A stretch of DNA of 18,345 nucleotides from Clostridium sp. UBA5530. Its GTDB lineage: Bacteria; Bacillota; Clostridia; Clostridiales; Clostridiaceae. The stretch lies in contig DINW01000077.1 in the NCBI GenBank assembly GCA_002423705.1, positions 11,784-30,128 of the forward strand, read 5' to 3'. The translations under genes were made by a program, and so were the position numbers. A model generated the notes under the pieces. The model saw only the letters and a list, made by a program, of their open reading frames with translations. It ran no database searches and was not told the origin of the DNA. Of this stretch, positions 1 through 6,504 are shown one piece after another; position 1 is the stretch's first letter; every line of letters starts with the position of its first letter.

Positions 1-966
1 GGTAGAAGGGTTTCGTACACCTTTACTAGGGGTCGCTGGATCTACAGCAGTACCGCCTACTACTAATTCCCAATGATCTCCTTTGTCAATTCTTACAATG
101 TCACAGCCTTTAGGCATAAAGAAACCCTTGGGTAAACTGGTGGTAGCGCTAACATAAAGATGATCCTTAAATACTCCAACAGATAGAGGATAGGTCTTAG
201 ATTTATCACCAAAACCTTTATCTGCTATAAGAATCCAATCATTTATAGATGGAACAGAGCCTCTTGTTCTCCAAACCTGAACACCATCTACACAACCTGT
301 AGCAGCATATATATGACCATTGAAGGAAGCTAAGTTGTATATGAAACCTACAGGATTTTTAGTTTTATCAAAAATTTCTACAGAACCATCAACTTCAGTA
401 TGCCATCCATAGATTTCAGGATCTGTACTGCTATAAAGAAATGGAGTTGATACTCCTTCTATGGCTGTGGCCATATATATCTTGTTTTCATGGACAATCA
501 TAGATCTAGAAGTGTTGCCTTTTAGATTATCCCATGAAACAGAAACCCAATTAGTTCCATTACAAGATTTAAACACATCTAGTTTATTAGACTTTGTCAT
601 TGAAGTACCAGCAGCATATAAGGCAGCTCTTCCATTAAAGGGCTTATGGCATATCATAAACCTAAAACCATCTATTCCCTCGGGGGCTTTAAATACTTTT
701 TCCCACTGAGAAGAACCATCTTTTTTATAACGCCATATTTCAGCACGTAAATCCATATTGTCTGCATTAACAGATACAGGAACCTTTAGATTAGGAATCA
801 ACTTACCAAAAGATAGAATAGCCCATAGGCCGATATTCCTTCCAGTTCCAACATATATATAATCATCTAATTCCGCAATAGACCAAGCATAATTATTTTG
901 TCTAGCATTAAAAAGATTAGTTGAATCAAACCCATTTAGAGGGGTTATTTTTCTTAAGTTTAACAT
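1..966 (-). CDS. Beta-propeller-like protein, 3' end outside the window
   Basis: An open frame on the minus strand starts at ATG 966-964 behind a good GGGAGG site (about 973-978) and runs uninterrupted for 322 codons to the window edge, so the C-terminus is missing. The translation contains at least five diverged repeats. Each has a strand of the type (I/L)Y-x-x-(G/A)T, at about residues 37, 117, 163, 219 and 270. Each strand is followed 30-50 residues later by an aromatic strand such as EIWRYKKDGSSQW, VFKSCNGTNW or VWRTRGSVPSINDW. This is the layout of beta-propeller blades of the BNR/Kelch-like kind. I see no signal peptide or transmembrane helix at the N-terminus (MLNLRKITPLNGFDSTN), so the protein looks cytoplasmic or released by an unusual route. 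No catalytic motif is recognisable and the function is unknown. It is transcribed divergently from the oxidoreductase genes. Confidence 0.85.
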   Translation of the reverse strand, partial: MLNLRKITPLNGFDSTNLFNARQNNYAWSIAELDDYIYVGTGRNIGLWAILSFGKLIPNLKVPVSVNADNMDLRAEIWRYKKDGSSQWEKVFKAPEGIDGFRFMICHKPFNGRAALYAAGTSMTKSNKLDVFKSCNGTNWVSVSWDNLKGNTSRSMIVHENKIYMATAIEGVSTPFLYSSTDPEIYGWHTEVDGSVEIFDKTKNPVGFIYNLASFNGHIYAATGCVDGVQVWRTRGSVPSINDWILIADKGFGDKSKTYPLSVGVFKDHLYVSATTSLPKGFFMPKGCDIVRIDKGDHWELVVGGTAVDPATPSKGVRNPST

Positions 967-1061
967 TTTAATCCTCCCTTAAAGTTACATTAATCTACAT
1001 AACACGATATATTAGCACAAAATAATGTCTTTATGTATTATATTGAACAAAGGGGGTAAAG

Positions 1062-1093
1062 GTTACTCAGTAAACATGTTAATTTAGTAAAAC
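1062..1093. repeat. Two imperfect tandem copies of a 14-16 bp motif
   Basis: The divergent intergenic region holds GTTACTCAGTAAAC (1062-1075) and GTTAATTTAGTAAAAC (1078-1093). They are related copies of GTTA-n-T-n-AGTAAA, and each is close to an inverted repeat itself. The position, between two divergent starts and upstream of a weak promoter match, would suit a transcription factor site. The match is short and in AT-rich DNA, so this is only a candidate. Confidence 0.25.
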
Positions 1094-1101
1094 TAATAAT
1101 A

Positions 1102-1132
1102 TTGTTATAGGTATTAAGATGATAAATATAAC
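1102..1132 (+). promoter_or_regulatory. Possible promoter for the flavoenzyme genes
   Basis: TTGTTA at 1102-1107 and TATAAC at 1127-1132 resemble sigma-A -35 and -10 boxes (4/6 and 5/6 matches), but the spacing is 19 bases, which is long. They lie about 46 bases upstream of the start at 1179. The divergent gap of about 210 bases must contain promoters for both directions. I could not pick out a convincing minus-strand one. Confidence 0.25.
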
Positions 1133-1178
1133 CATACTAAAGACATGGATGAAATTTAAAACAAAAGGAGATTGAACC

Positions 1179-2672
1179 ATGGCTAAGGATGTAATAATCA
1201 TAGGTGCAGGTGTAGGAGGATTAGCAACGGGAGTTAGATTGCTTTCTAAGGGGTATAATGTAAAGATTATAGAAAAGAATTCTTTTGTAGGGGGAAAGAC
1301 TGGAGTAATTAAAACTTCATATGGGAATATGGATTTAAGTGCATCTATTGCTATGATTATTGATGACTATATTGAACTATTTGAAGATATAGGCAAGAAT
1401 TATAAGGACTATATTAAATTGATTCCCCTAAAGAATATATATACAATATTTAAAAAGAGTATGAAACCCATAAATCTATCTATGAATATGGGAGAACTCA
1501 CCTATAATTTAGACAAATTATCTTCTAATGAAAGCTTAGGATATATGGAGTTTTTATCATCTTCTTATAAAAAATATATTATAGCTAATGATAAATTTTT
1601 AAATAGATCCTTCAATTCTTTTAAGGACTTTTTTAATCTAGGAAATATGGAAAAGATATTGGATATGAATCCATTTTCTAATAGCTATGACTATATAAGT
1701 CAGTATTTAAGCAATGAGACTTTAAAAAATGCACTAGCCTTTCAAACCATGTACATAGGAGTATCTCCTTATGAATCCTCTAATATATATACACTAATAC
1801 CAGCAGTATGCCAGATAAAAGGTATATATCATATAGGGGGAGGAATGTATAGTTTTATTAAAGCATTAGAAGATTTAATACTACAATTAGGTGGTATTAT
1901 AGAAACTGGAAATGAAGTTGAAGAAATTATAACAAATGAAGGGAAAGCTGTAGGGGTAAAAACCCAATTAGGGAAAGAGTATGGTGATATAGTGGTATGT
2001 AATAGTGACTTTCCAATGGCTATTAATGAATTAATAAGGGACAATAAAGTTAAGGGAAAATATTCAGAAGAAAGTGTTAAAGGTTTAAAGTATTCTTGTT
2101 CTACATTCATAGCCCATCTAGTAGTGAATAAAATTTATGACAATTTGAATGTACATAACATATATTTAGGAAAAAATTTCAGGGAAAATATAGAAGGCCC
2201 CTTCAAAGGAAAAATTCCTAAAGAACCAAGTTACTATATATATTATCCTAATGCAGTAGATAGATTTTTAGATTTACCTTCATGTAATTATATAAATGTA
2301 ATGATGAGGGTACCAAATCTATTGTTTAAGAATACACAGTGGAATGATGAACTTATACATAATTTAAGATGTCAAATCCTAAGTGATTTGCGGCATATTG
2401 ATGGGATGAAAAATATAGATAGAGATATTATTTATGAAGAATATACTACCCCATTAAATTTTAAGGAACAATTCAACACTTATGGGGGGTGTGCTTTTGG
2501 ACTTAGCCAAACTTTAAAGCAAACTAATTATTTTAGACCTCAAACTAAAATTAACACCATAAAAAATCTATATTTCGTAGGAGCATCTACTCATCCAGGG
2601 ACAGGAGTGTCTATGGTATTAAAATCTAGCAAAATCTGCGTGAAGGAAATATTAAAGGAAAATAGCATCTGA
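1179..2672 (+). CDS. FAD-dependent phytoene-desaturase-like oxidoreductase
   Basis: The 497-residue protein belongs to the CrtI/phytoene desaturase and retinol saturase group of FAD amine-oxidase-fold enzymes. The N-terminus is a dinucleotide-binding fold: VIIIGAGVGG at residues 5-14, with the acidic strand end KIIEKN about 20 residues later. A second FAD-binding signature sits at the C-terminus: NLYFVGASTHPGTGVSMVL, the family motif GAS-T-H-P-G-x-G. Length is normal for the family. ATG 1179 has an AAAGGAG site upstream. Family members desaturate, saturate or isomerise long polyenes or other hydrophobic substrates using FAD. The substrate cannot be read from the sequence: no phytoene synthase or other carotenoid gene is in the window, so a carotenoid role is not supported. 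An Old Yellow Enzyme homologue follows 52 bases downstream, which suggests shared redox chemistry. Family confidence is high; substrate is unknown. Confidence 0.88.
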   Translation: MAKDVIIIGAGVGGLATGVRLLSKGYNVKIIEKNSFVGGKTGVIKTSYGNMDLSASIAMIIDDYIELFEDIGKNYKDYIKLIPLKNIYTIFKKSMKPINLSMNMGELTYNLDKLSSNESLGYMEFLSSSYKKYIIANDKFLNRSFNSFKDFFNLGNMEKILDMNPFSNSYDYISQYLSNETLKNALAFQTMYIGVSPYESSNIYTLIPAVCQIKGIYHIGGGMYSFIKALEDLILQLGGIIETGNEVEEIITNEGKAVGVKTQLGKEYGDIVVCNSDFPMAINELIRDNKVKGKYSEESVKGLKYSCSTFIAHLVVNKIYDNLNVHNIYLGKNFRENIEGPFKGKIPKEPSYYIYYPNAVDRFLDLPSCNYINVMMRVPNLLFKNTQWNDELIHNLRCQILSDLRHIDGMKNIDRDIIYEEYTTPLNFKEQFNTYGGCAFGLSQTLKQTNYFRPQTKINTIKNLYFVGASTHPGTGVSMVLKSSKICVKEILKENSI

Positions 2673-2676
2673 AATT

Positions 2677-2685
2677 TGATATAAT
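2677..2685 (+). promoter_or_regulatory. Extended -10 promoter element before the OYE gene
   Basis: TGATATAAT is a perfect TG-n-TATAAT extended -10 element. It begins 5 bases after the upstream stop codon and ends about 40 bases before the next start. No good -35 box is visible, but extended -10 promoters tolerate that. The downstream oxidoreductase may therefore be transcribed independently as well as by read-through. Confidence 0.45.
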
Positions 2686-2724
2686 TATAGATAAACAAAG
2701 AAGGGTAAAATGGGGTGATAAACA

Positions 2725-3753
2725 ATGGAAACTAATAAAATTAAAGATATTTTTCAAGAGAATAATTTGAAAAATATAACCTTAAAAAACAGATTTATAA
2801 GATCTGCTATATGTGAAAAATTAGCAGATGAAGAAGGTCACATAGGAGAAAGTTATTATGATTATTATGACAGAATATCTAAGGGTAATGTGGGTTTAAT
2901 AATAACAGGATATACCACTATATTTCCTTATGATAAGCCTTCGCAAAATATGACTGGAATATATGATGATTCTTTCATAGAGGAACAGAAAAAGGTAGCA
3001 TATATAATTCATGAAAATGGAGGACGAGTACTTTCACAGATAGTACTAGGAAAAGAATATATAAATGAAAAATCAGGCTTTAAGAGCTATGATTTTACTG
3101 ATGAATTTACAAAGGAGGATATAAAAAATATAATAGATGCTTTTGTAGACGGGGCAGTAAGAATGAAGAAAGCTGGATTTGATGGGGTACAACTTCACTG
3201 TGCCCATGGATATTTTTTAAGTAGAACCTTAAGCCCCATATATAATAAGCGAAAAGATGAATATGGAAAGCAAAGATACAAATTAATAAAAGAGATTTAT
3301 GAAGGGGTAAGAAAAGCAGTAGGAAAAGAATTCATAGTAGCTATGAAAATAAACTGTGAGGACAAAGAAAAGGAAGGTGCTTCCTTTAAAGAATGTTATG
3401 AAACTTGTATACAATTAGATGCTTTAGGTATAGACTTAATTGAAATCAGTGGGGGGACCTTTGGGGATGTTAAGTATAAAAACAAGGAAGCTATATATAT
3501 AGAAGCAGCAGAAAAAATAGCTAAGGATGTAAAATGCTCAATAGCTTTAGTTGGATTGAATAGAACCTTGGAAAACATGAAATATATATTAAGTTCTACT
3601 GAAATAGAGTATGTATCTTTGGCAAGACCCTTTATTTGTGAGATAAATCTTATAAATAGATGGATTGATGGACAGCAATCAAGGTCAAAATGTATTTCAT
3701 GTGGGAAATGCTATACTGATAAAAAAGGAAACCAATGCATATTAAATAAATAA
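2725..3753 (+). CDS. Old Yellow Enzyme-family NADH:flavin oxidoreductase
   Basis: The 342-residue FMN TIM-barrel enzyme belongs to the OYE/NADH:flavin oxidoreductase family (COG1902). Visible markers are LKNITLKNRFIRSAIC near the N-terminus, the substrate-anion-binding pair H158-x-x-H161 in LHCAHGYFLSRTLSP, the family stretch SPIYNKRKDEYG, and the FMN-phosphate region around VGLNRT and LARPF (275-303). It lacks the fused C-terminal NAD(P)/FAD half of 2,4-dienoyl-CoA and enoate reductases, yet it ends in a four-cysteine cluster (C323, C326, C329, C338) like the start of their iron-sulfur motif. Members reduce activated C=C bonds; the substrate is not readable here. ATG 2725 follows a GGGGTGA site. 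It sits 52 bases after the phytoene-desaturase-like gene and probably works with it. Confidence 0.9.
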   Translation: METNKIKDIFQENNLKNITLKNRFIRSAICEKLADEEGHIGESYYDYYDRISKGNVGLIITGYTTIFPYDKPSQNMTGIYDDSFIEEQKKVAYIIHENGGRVLSQIVLGKEYINEKSGFKSYDFTDEFTKEDIKNIIDAFVDGAVRMKKAGFDGVQLHCAHGYFLSRTLSPIYNKRKDEYGKQRYKLIKEIYEGVRKAVGKEFIVAMKINCEDKEKEGASFKECYETCIQLDALGIDLIEISGGTFGDVKYKNKEAIYIEAAEKIAKDVKCSIALVGLNRTLENMKYILSSTEIEYVSLARPFICEINLINRWIDGQQSRSKCISCGKCYTDKKGNQCILNK

Positions 3754-3782
3754 TTTATATGAAACTAGATATATGGTATAAT
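3754..3782 (+). promoter_or_regulatory. Promoter of the riboswitch-xpt transcript
   Basis: TATAAT at 3777-3782 is a perfect -10 box preceded by TG-n, which makes an extended -10. TTTATA at 3754-3759 is a 4/6 -35 box at the ideal 17-base spacing. Transcription would start about 3790, just upstream of the aptamer. The -35 box abuts the stop codon of the preceding gene. Confidence 0.7.
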
Positions 3783-3801
3783 TCCTGTATATCATTAGAT
3801 G

Positions 3802-3870
3802 CTTCGTATATCATCGGAAATAAGGTCCGAAAGTTTCTACCTACTAACCATGAATTAGTAGACTACGGAG
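3802..3870 (+). ncRNA. Purine riboswitch aptamer, guanine/hypoxanthine type
   Basis: All elements of the purine aptamer are present. P1 is CTTCGTA (3802-3808) pairing with TACGGAG (3864-3870). P2 is TCGGA/TCCGA (3814-3818 with 3826-3830) closing loop AATAAGG. The invariant junction is AGTTTCTACC (3832-3841). P3 is CTACTAA/TTAGTAG (3841-3847 with 3855-3861) closing loop CCATGAA. The GG of loop 2 and CC of loop 3 can make the known kissing contact. In the junction ACTAC, the base matching specificity position 74 is C (3863), which pairs with guanine or hypoxanthine; adenine sensors have U there. It lies directly upstream of xpt, the classic target. Binding of guanine would be expected to switch the gene off. 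The downstream expression platform is described separately. Confidence 0.95.
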
Positions 3871-3890
3871 AATGGGGTGAAGTGACTTTA

Positions 3891-3940
3891 ATTTACTATG
3901 ATATATTTATCAAGCACATGGTAAATATGTAAACTGGAGA
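3891..3940 (+). promoter_or_regulatory. Expression platform of the riboswitch and xpt ribosome-binding site
   Basis: Between the aptamer and xpt, a 10-pair hairpin can form from ATTTACTATG (3891-3900) with CATGGTAAAT (3917-3926), with a 16-base loop. The Shine-Dalgarno GGAGA is at 3936-3940, 8 bases before the ATG. No T-run follows the hairpin, so it does not look like an ordinary intrinsic terminator. How the aptamer is coupled to expression is not resolved; ribosome-site masking or an alternative fold is possible. Confidence 0.4.
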
Positions 3941-3948
3941 TTTGTAAA

Positions 3949-4524
3949 ATGGAGAAACTAAAGCAGAAAATATTAAAAGAAGGTATAGCAGTAAATGAAA
4001 CAGTATTAAAGGTGGATTCCTTTTTAAATCATGGTGTAGATCCTGATTTGATTCATAAAATAGGCATTGAGTTTAAAAAATATTTTCAACATAAGGGGAT
4101 AACAAAGATATTTACCATAGAAAGCTCCGGCATTGCTCCTGCTGTAATGTGTGCTATGGAAATGAATTTACCCATGGTAATTTTAAAAAAGCAAACTTCT
4201 AAAATACTAGATGGACAAGTGTACCAGGAAAAAGTTCATTCTTTTACTAAAGGCACAGATTATCAATTAACATTATCAAGGAAATTTATAAATAAAGAGG
4301 ATAAGATACTTATAATAGATGACTTTTTAGCCAATGGAGAAGCAGCTTTAGGAGCGGCTAGGTTAGTGGAGGAAGCACAGGCTACAGTAGCAGGTATAGG
4401 AATAGTTATAGAAAAATCTTTTCAACCAGGGAGAAAAAACCTATTAGAAAAAAATTATGATGTATACTCACTATCAAGGATAAAAAAACTTGGAGAAAAT
4501 TTAATAGAATTCATTGAAGAATAA
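3949..4524 (+). CDS. xpt: Xanthine phosphoribosyltransferase
   Basis: The 191-residue purine salvage enzyme makes XMP from xanthine and PRPP in the cytoplasm. The whole sequence has the Xpt pattern: N-terminal MEKLKQKILKEGIAV followed by VLKVDSFLNHGVDP, the IESSGIAPA strand-loop (57-65), and the PRPP-binding motif ILIIDDFLANGEA (120-132). Length matches the roughly 190 residues of Bacillus Xpt. ATG 3949 has a GGAGA site 8 bases upstream. The gene stands alone between its own promoter plus guanine riboswitch and a terminator; no pbuX xanthine permease follows, although xpt-pbuX is a common pair in Bacillus. Riboswitch control means expression should fall when guanine or hypoxanthine is plentiful. 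Confidence 0.96.
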   Translation: MEKLKQKILKEGIAVNETVLKVDSFLNHGVDPDLIHKIGIEFKKYFQHKGITKIFTIESSGIAPAVMCAMEMNLPMVILKKQTSKILDGQVYQEKVHSFTKGTDYQLTLSRKFINKEDKILIIDDFLANGEAALGAARLVEEAQATVAGIGIVIEKSFQPGRKNLLEKNYDVYSLSRIKKLGENLIEFIEE

Positions 4525-4526
4525 TA

Positions 4527-4581
4527 AAATAAAGAGGGTGTGGAGTAACTGCTTAAATTAATTTCCATATCCTCTTTATTT
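4527..4581 (+). terminator. Terminator after xpt
   Basis: An 18-pair stem begins 3 bases after the stop codon. AAATAAAGAGG (4527-4537) pairs with CCTCTTTATTT (4571-4581), and the stem continues inward through GTGTGGA with TCCATAT, including two G-U pairs. The loop is 19 bases. The A-rich 5' arm and T-rich 3' arm are typical, though the T-run is interrupted. Confidence 0.75.
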
Positions 4582-4633
4582 AATTGAAAGTTTATGTGAA
4601 AATATTATTAGCTGAACATCATGGGAGGGTATA

Positions 4634-5809
4634 ATGAAAAAAGTTACAGAGTTTATCACCATAAGATATTTAATATTATTAACTATATCTATACAGCTTG
4701 TACTGGGATATAATGAAAGAAACTTAGCCAGCATCATATTTATATGTTTTTTTGTAATAAATAATCAACTGAGACTTTTCTATTTTAAAGGAAAATTCAA
4801 TTATATCTCTATAATTATAGAAGTGATTTTATCCTTTTCTGTGTATGTATTATACGGAGGAAATCTTATATTATATATAGTTCCATCCATAATAGATAGT
4901 TACATACTTTTAAAAGATAAGTATTCCAAATATATTATAGTATTTATAATAATCGGAGTAGTAGTGATGTCCTTAAAAGATGGCTTTGATAGGGGACTTA
5001 TGAATACTGCATATTTAACAACTATGATCTTAATAATGGGATACCTAAGAAGAGAGAATAAGGAGAAGATAAGTGCCCAAGAACTTTACGACGAGCTTAG
5101 AATAAAGGAAGAAGAGCTAAAGGAAGCTAATGATAATCTAGAAAACTATGCTGCATCTATAGAGGAGGTAACTTTATTAAAGGAAAGAAATAGAATATCT
5201 AGAGAAATTCATGACAGTGTTGGACATGCTTTATCCACCGCTATGATACAGTTAAATGCTATGGAGAGAATAGGGGAAATGGAAAAAAGTAAAACTCAGA
5301 CTATGGCTCATGAGTTAAGAGAATTTATAAATGAAAGTTTAAAGGATGTAAGACGCGCTGTAAATGAATTAAAGCCTACAGAGGATGAACTTTTTGAAGG
5401 GATTTTTAGAATAGATGAATTGTGTAAGAACTTTAGCAAGCTTACAGGAGTAGAAGTAGCATTAAGGATCACCAAAAACAAATGGAGTTTAAATTCAAAA
5501 CAAGGATCAAATATTTATCGAATCACTCAGGAGGCATTAAGCAATGCTTTAAGGCATGGAAAAGCTACTAAAGTGAAAATAAATATGAATTTTACAGAAG
5601 AGGGACTAGTTATAATAATAGAAGATAACGGAATTGGAGTGGAGTGTATAGAGGAAAAGGGCATGGGACTAAAAAATATAAAGGAAAGAGCAAAGGAATT
5701 AAATGGAGAAGTAAGATATTCTTCACAGAAAAACAAAGGCTTTAGAATATGGATTACCATAAGCCGAGGGACAGGGGGAGTGTTTGATGAAGGTCTTAAT
5801 AGTAGATGA
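4634..5809 (+). CDS. Membrane sensor histidine kinase, NarL/LiaS class
   Basis: This is a 391-residue HisKA_3 kinase. The N-terminal 140 residues are hydrophobic, with about five membrane segments (roughly 10-25, 32-47, 57-75, 80-93, 100-112 and possibly 124-138) joined by very short loops, so there is no extracellular sensor domain. A helical coiled-coil linker (about 140-180) leads to the phosphoacceptor box with H193 in SREIHDSVGHAL. The ATPase domain shows the N box EALSNALRHG (N304), G1 box DNGIG (331-335) and G2 box GMGL (343-346). The start has a GGAGGG site. The 3' end overlaps the response regulator gene, so the two are translationally coupled. A short-loop sensor next to an ABC exporter suggests detection of membrane-active compounds in the bilayer, as inferred for LnrJ-like and LiaS-like kinases. 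The ligand is unknown. Confidence 0.92.
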   Translation: MKKVTEFITIRYLILLTISIQLVLGYNERNLASIIFICFFVINNQLRLFYFKGKFNYISIIIEVILSFSVYVLYGGNLILYIVPSIIDSYILLKDKYSKYIIVFIIIGVVVMSLKDGFDRGLMNTAYLTTMILIMGYLRRENKEKISAQELYDELRIKEEELKEANDNLENYAASIEEVTLLKERNRISREIHDSVGHALSTAMIQLNAMERIGEMEKSKTQTMAHELREFINESLKDVRRAVNELKPTEDELFEGIFRIDELCKNFSKLTGVEVALRITKNKWSLNSKQGSNIYRITQEALSNALRHGKATKVKINMNFTEEGLVIIIEDNGIGVECIEEKGMGLKNIKERAKELNGEVRYSSQKNKGFRIWITISRGTGGVFDEGLNSR

Positions 5810-6419
5810 TGAGAAGCTTATAAGAGAAGGACTGAAAATGATACTATCTACCTATGAGGATATAGACATAGTTGGCCTTTGTAAAGATGGATACCAGGCA
5901 CTGGAGTTTTGCAAAAAAGCTATGGTAGATGTGGTACTTATGGATGTTAGAATGGAAGGATGTAGTGGGGTCATGGGAACTAGACTCATAAAGGAGCAGT
6001 TCAACCGCATTAAGGTTCTAATATTGACTACCTTTAAAGATGAAGAATACATACATGAAGCATTAAAGTATGGAGCATCTGGCTATCTTTTAAAAGATAG
6101 CTCCCACGATGTAATATATGAAGGAATAAAAAGCGCCTATAAGGGAAATATTGTAGTTCACCCAGAGGTGGCTAATAAAATCTTAGAAGGAGTATCATAT
6201 AAGTGTCAATTCCATGGTGATGAGTACCAACTTAGTGAAAAAGAACTTGATATAATAAAAGGAATTGCCAAAGGATATACAAATAAAGAAATAGGGGAGA
6301 AGCTATATCTTTCAGAGGGAACTATAAAAAATAATATAACAAATATACTATCAAAGCTTTCATTAAGAGACAGAACACAAATAGCTATATTTGCATTTAG
6401 AAATGGAATCGTGACTTAA
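5787..6419 (+). CDS. NarL/FixJ-family response regulator
   Basis: The 210-residue regulator has a receiver domain: acidic pair D7-D8, phosphoacceptor D53 in VVLMDVRM, T81, and K103 in GYLLKD. A LuxR-type helix-turn-helix follows at about 146-208, including LSEKELDIIKGIAKGYTNKEIGEKL and LSEGTIKNNI. I chose ATG 5787 over the in-frame TTG at 5784 because the GGGGGAG site at 5774-5780 lies 6 bases from the ATG but only 3 from the TTG, and receivers normally begin MKVLIVDD. It overlaps the kinase gene by 23 bases and is its evident partner. The likely target is the ABC transporter operon immediately downstream, whose leader carries palindromes suited to a dimeric regulator. That target is inferred from position. 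Confidence 0.94.
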   Translation: MKVLIVDDEKLIREGLKMILSTYEDIDIVGLCKDGYQALEFCKKAMVDVVLMDVRMEGCSGVMGTRLIKEQFNRIKVLILTTFKDEEYIHEALKYGASGYLLKDSSHDVIYEGIKSAYKGNIVVHPEVANKILEGVSYKCQFHGDEYQLSEKELDIIKGIAKGYTNKEIGEKLYLSEGTIKNNITNILSKLSLRDRTQIAIFAFRNGIVT

Positions 6420-6424
6420 GTCAC
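6411..6424. repeat. Perfect 14-bp palindrome across the regulator stop codon
   Basis: GTGACTTAAGTCAC is an exact palindrome without a spacer, and it includes the TAA stop of the response regulator. Its centre lies 55 bp upstream of the centre of a second, 22-bp palindrome. It could be an operator for the ABC operon, or chance in AT-rich DNA. Confidence 0.35.
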
Positions 6425-6448
6425 TTAGATTATTACTTAAGGGTGTTC

Positions 6449-6504
6449 AATACCTTCCTAATATGTATTAATATTAATACATAAGATTTAGGGAGGTATT
6501 TTTT
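6449..6504 (+). promoter_or_regulatory. Terminator-like hairpin overlapping the ABC ATPase ribosome-binding site
   Basis: AATACCTTCCTAA (6449-6461) pairs with TTAGGGAGGTATT (6488-6500) over 13 pairs with one G-U. Inside it, 6462-6483 is a perfect 22-bp palindrome (arms TATGTATTAAT and ATTAATACATA) that extends the stem after a 4-base bulge (6484-6487). Six T residues (6499-6504) run straight into the ATG at 6505. The 3' arm contains the GGGAGG ribosome-binding site. Read as RNA, this is both a candidate intrinsic terminator or attenuator and a ribosome-site mask. Read as DNA, the palindrome is a candidate operator. Which role applies cannot be decided from sequence. Confidence 0.6.

Noticed and set aside
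461..709. 82-codon plus-strand open frame
   Set aside because: It lies antisense within the beta-propeller gene, has no ribosome-binding site, and its translation shows no family features.
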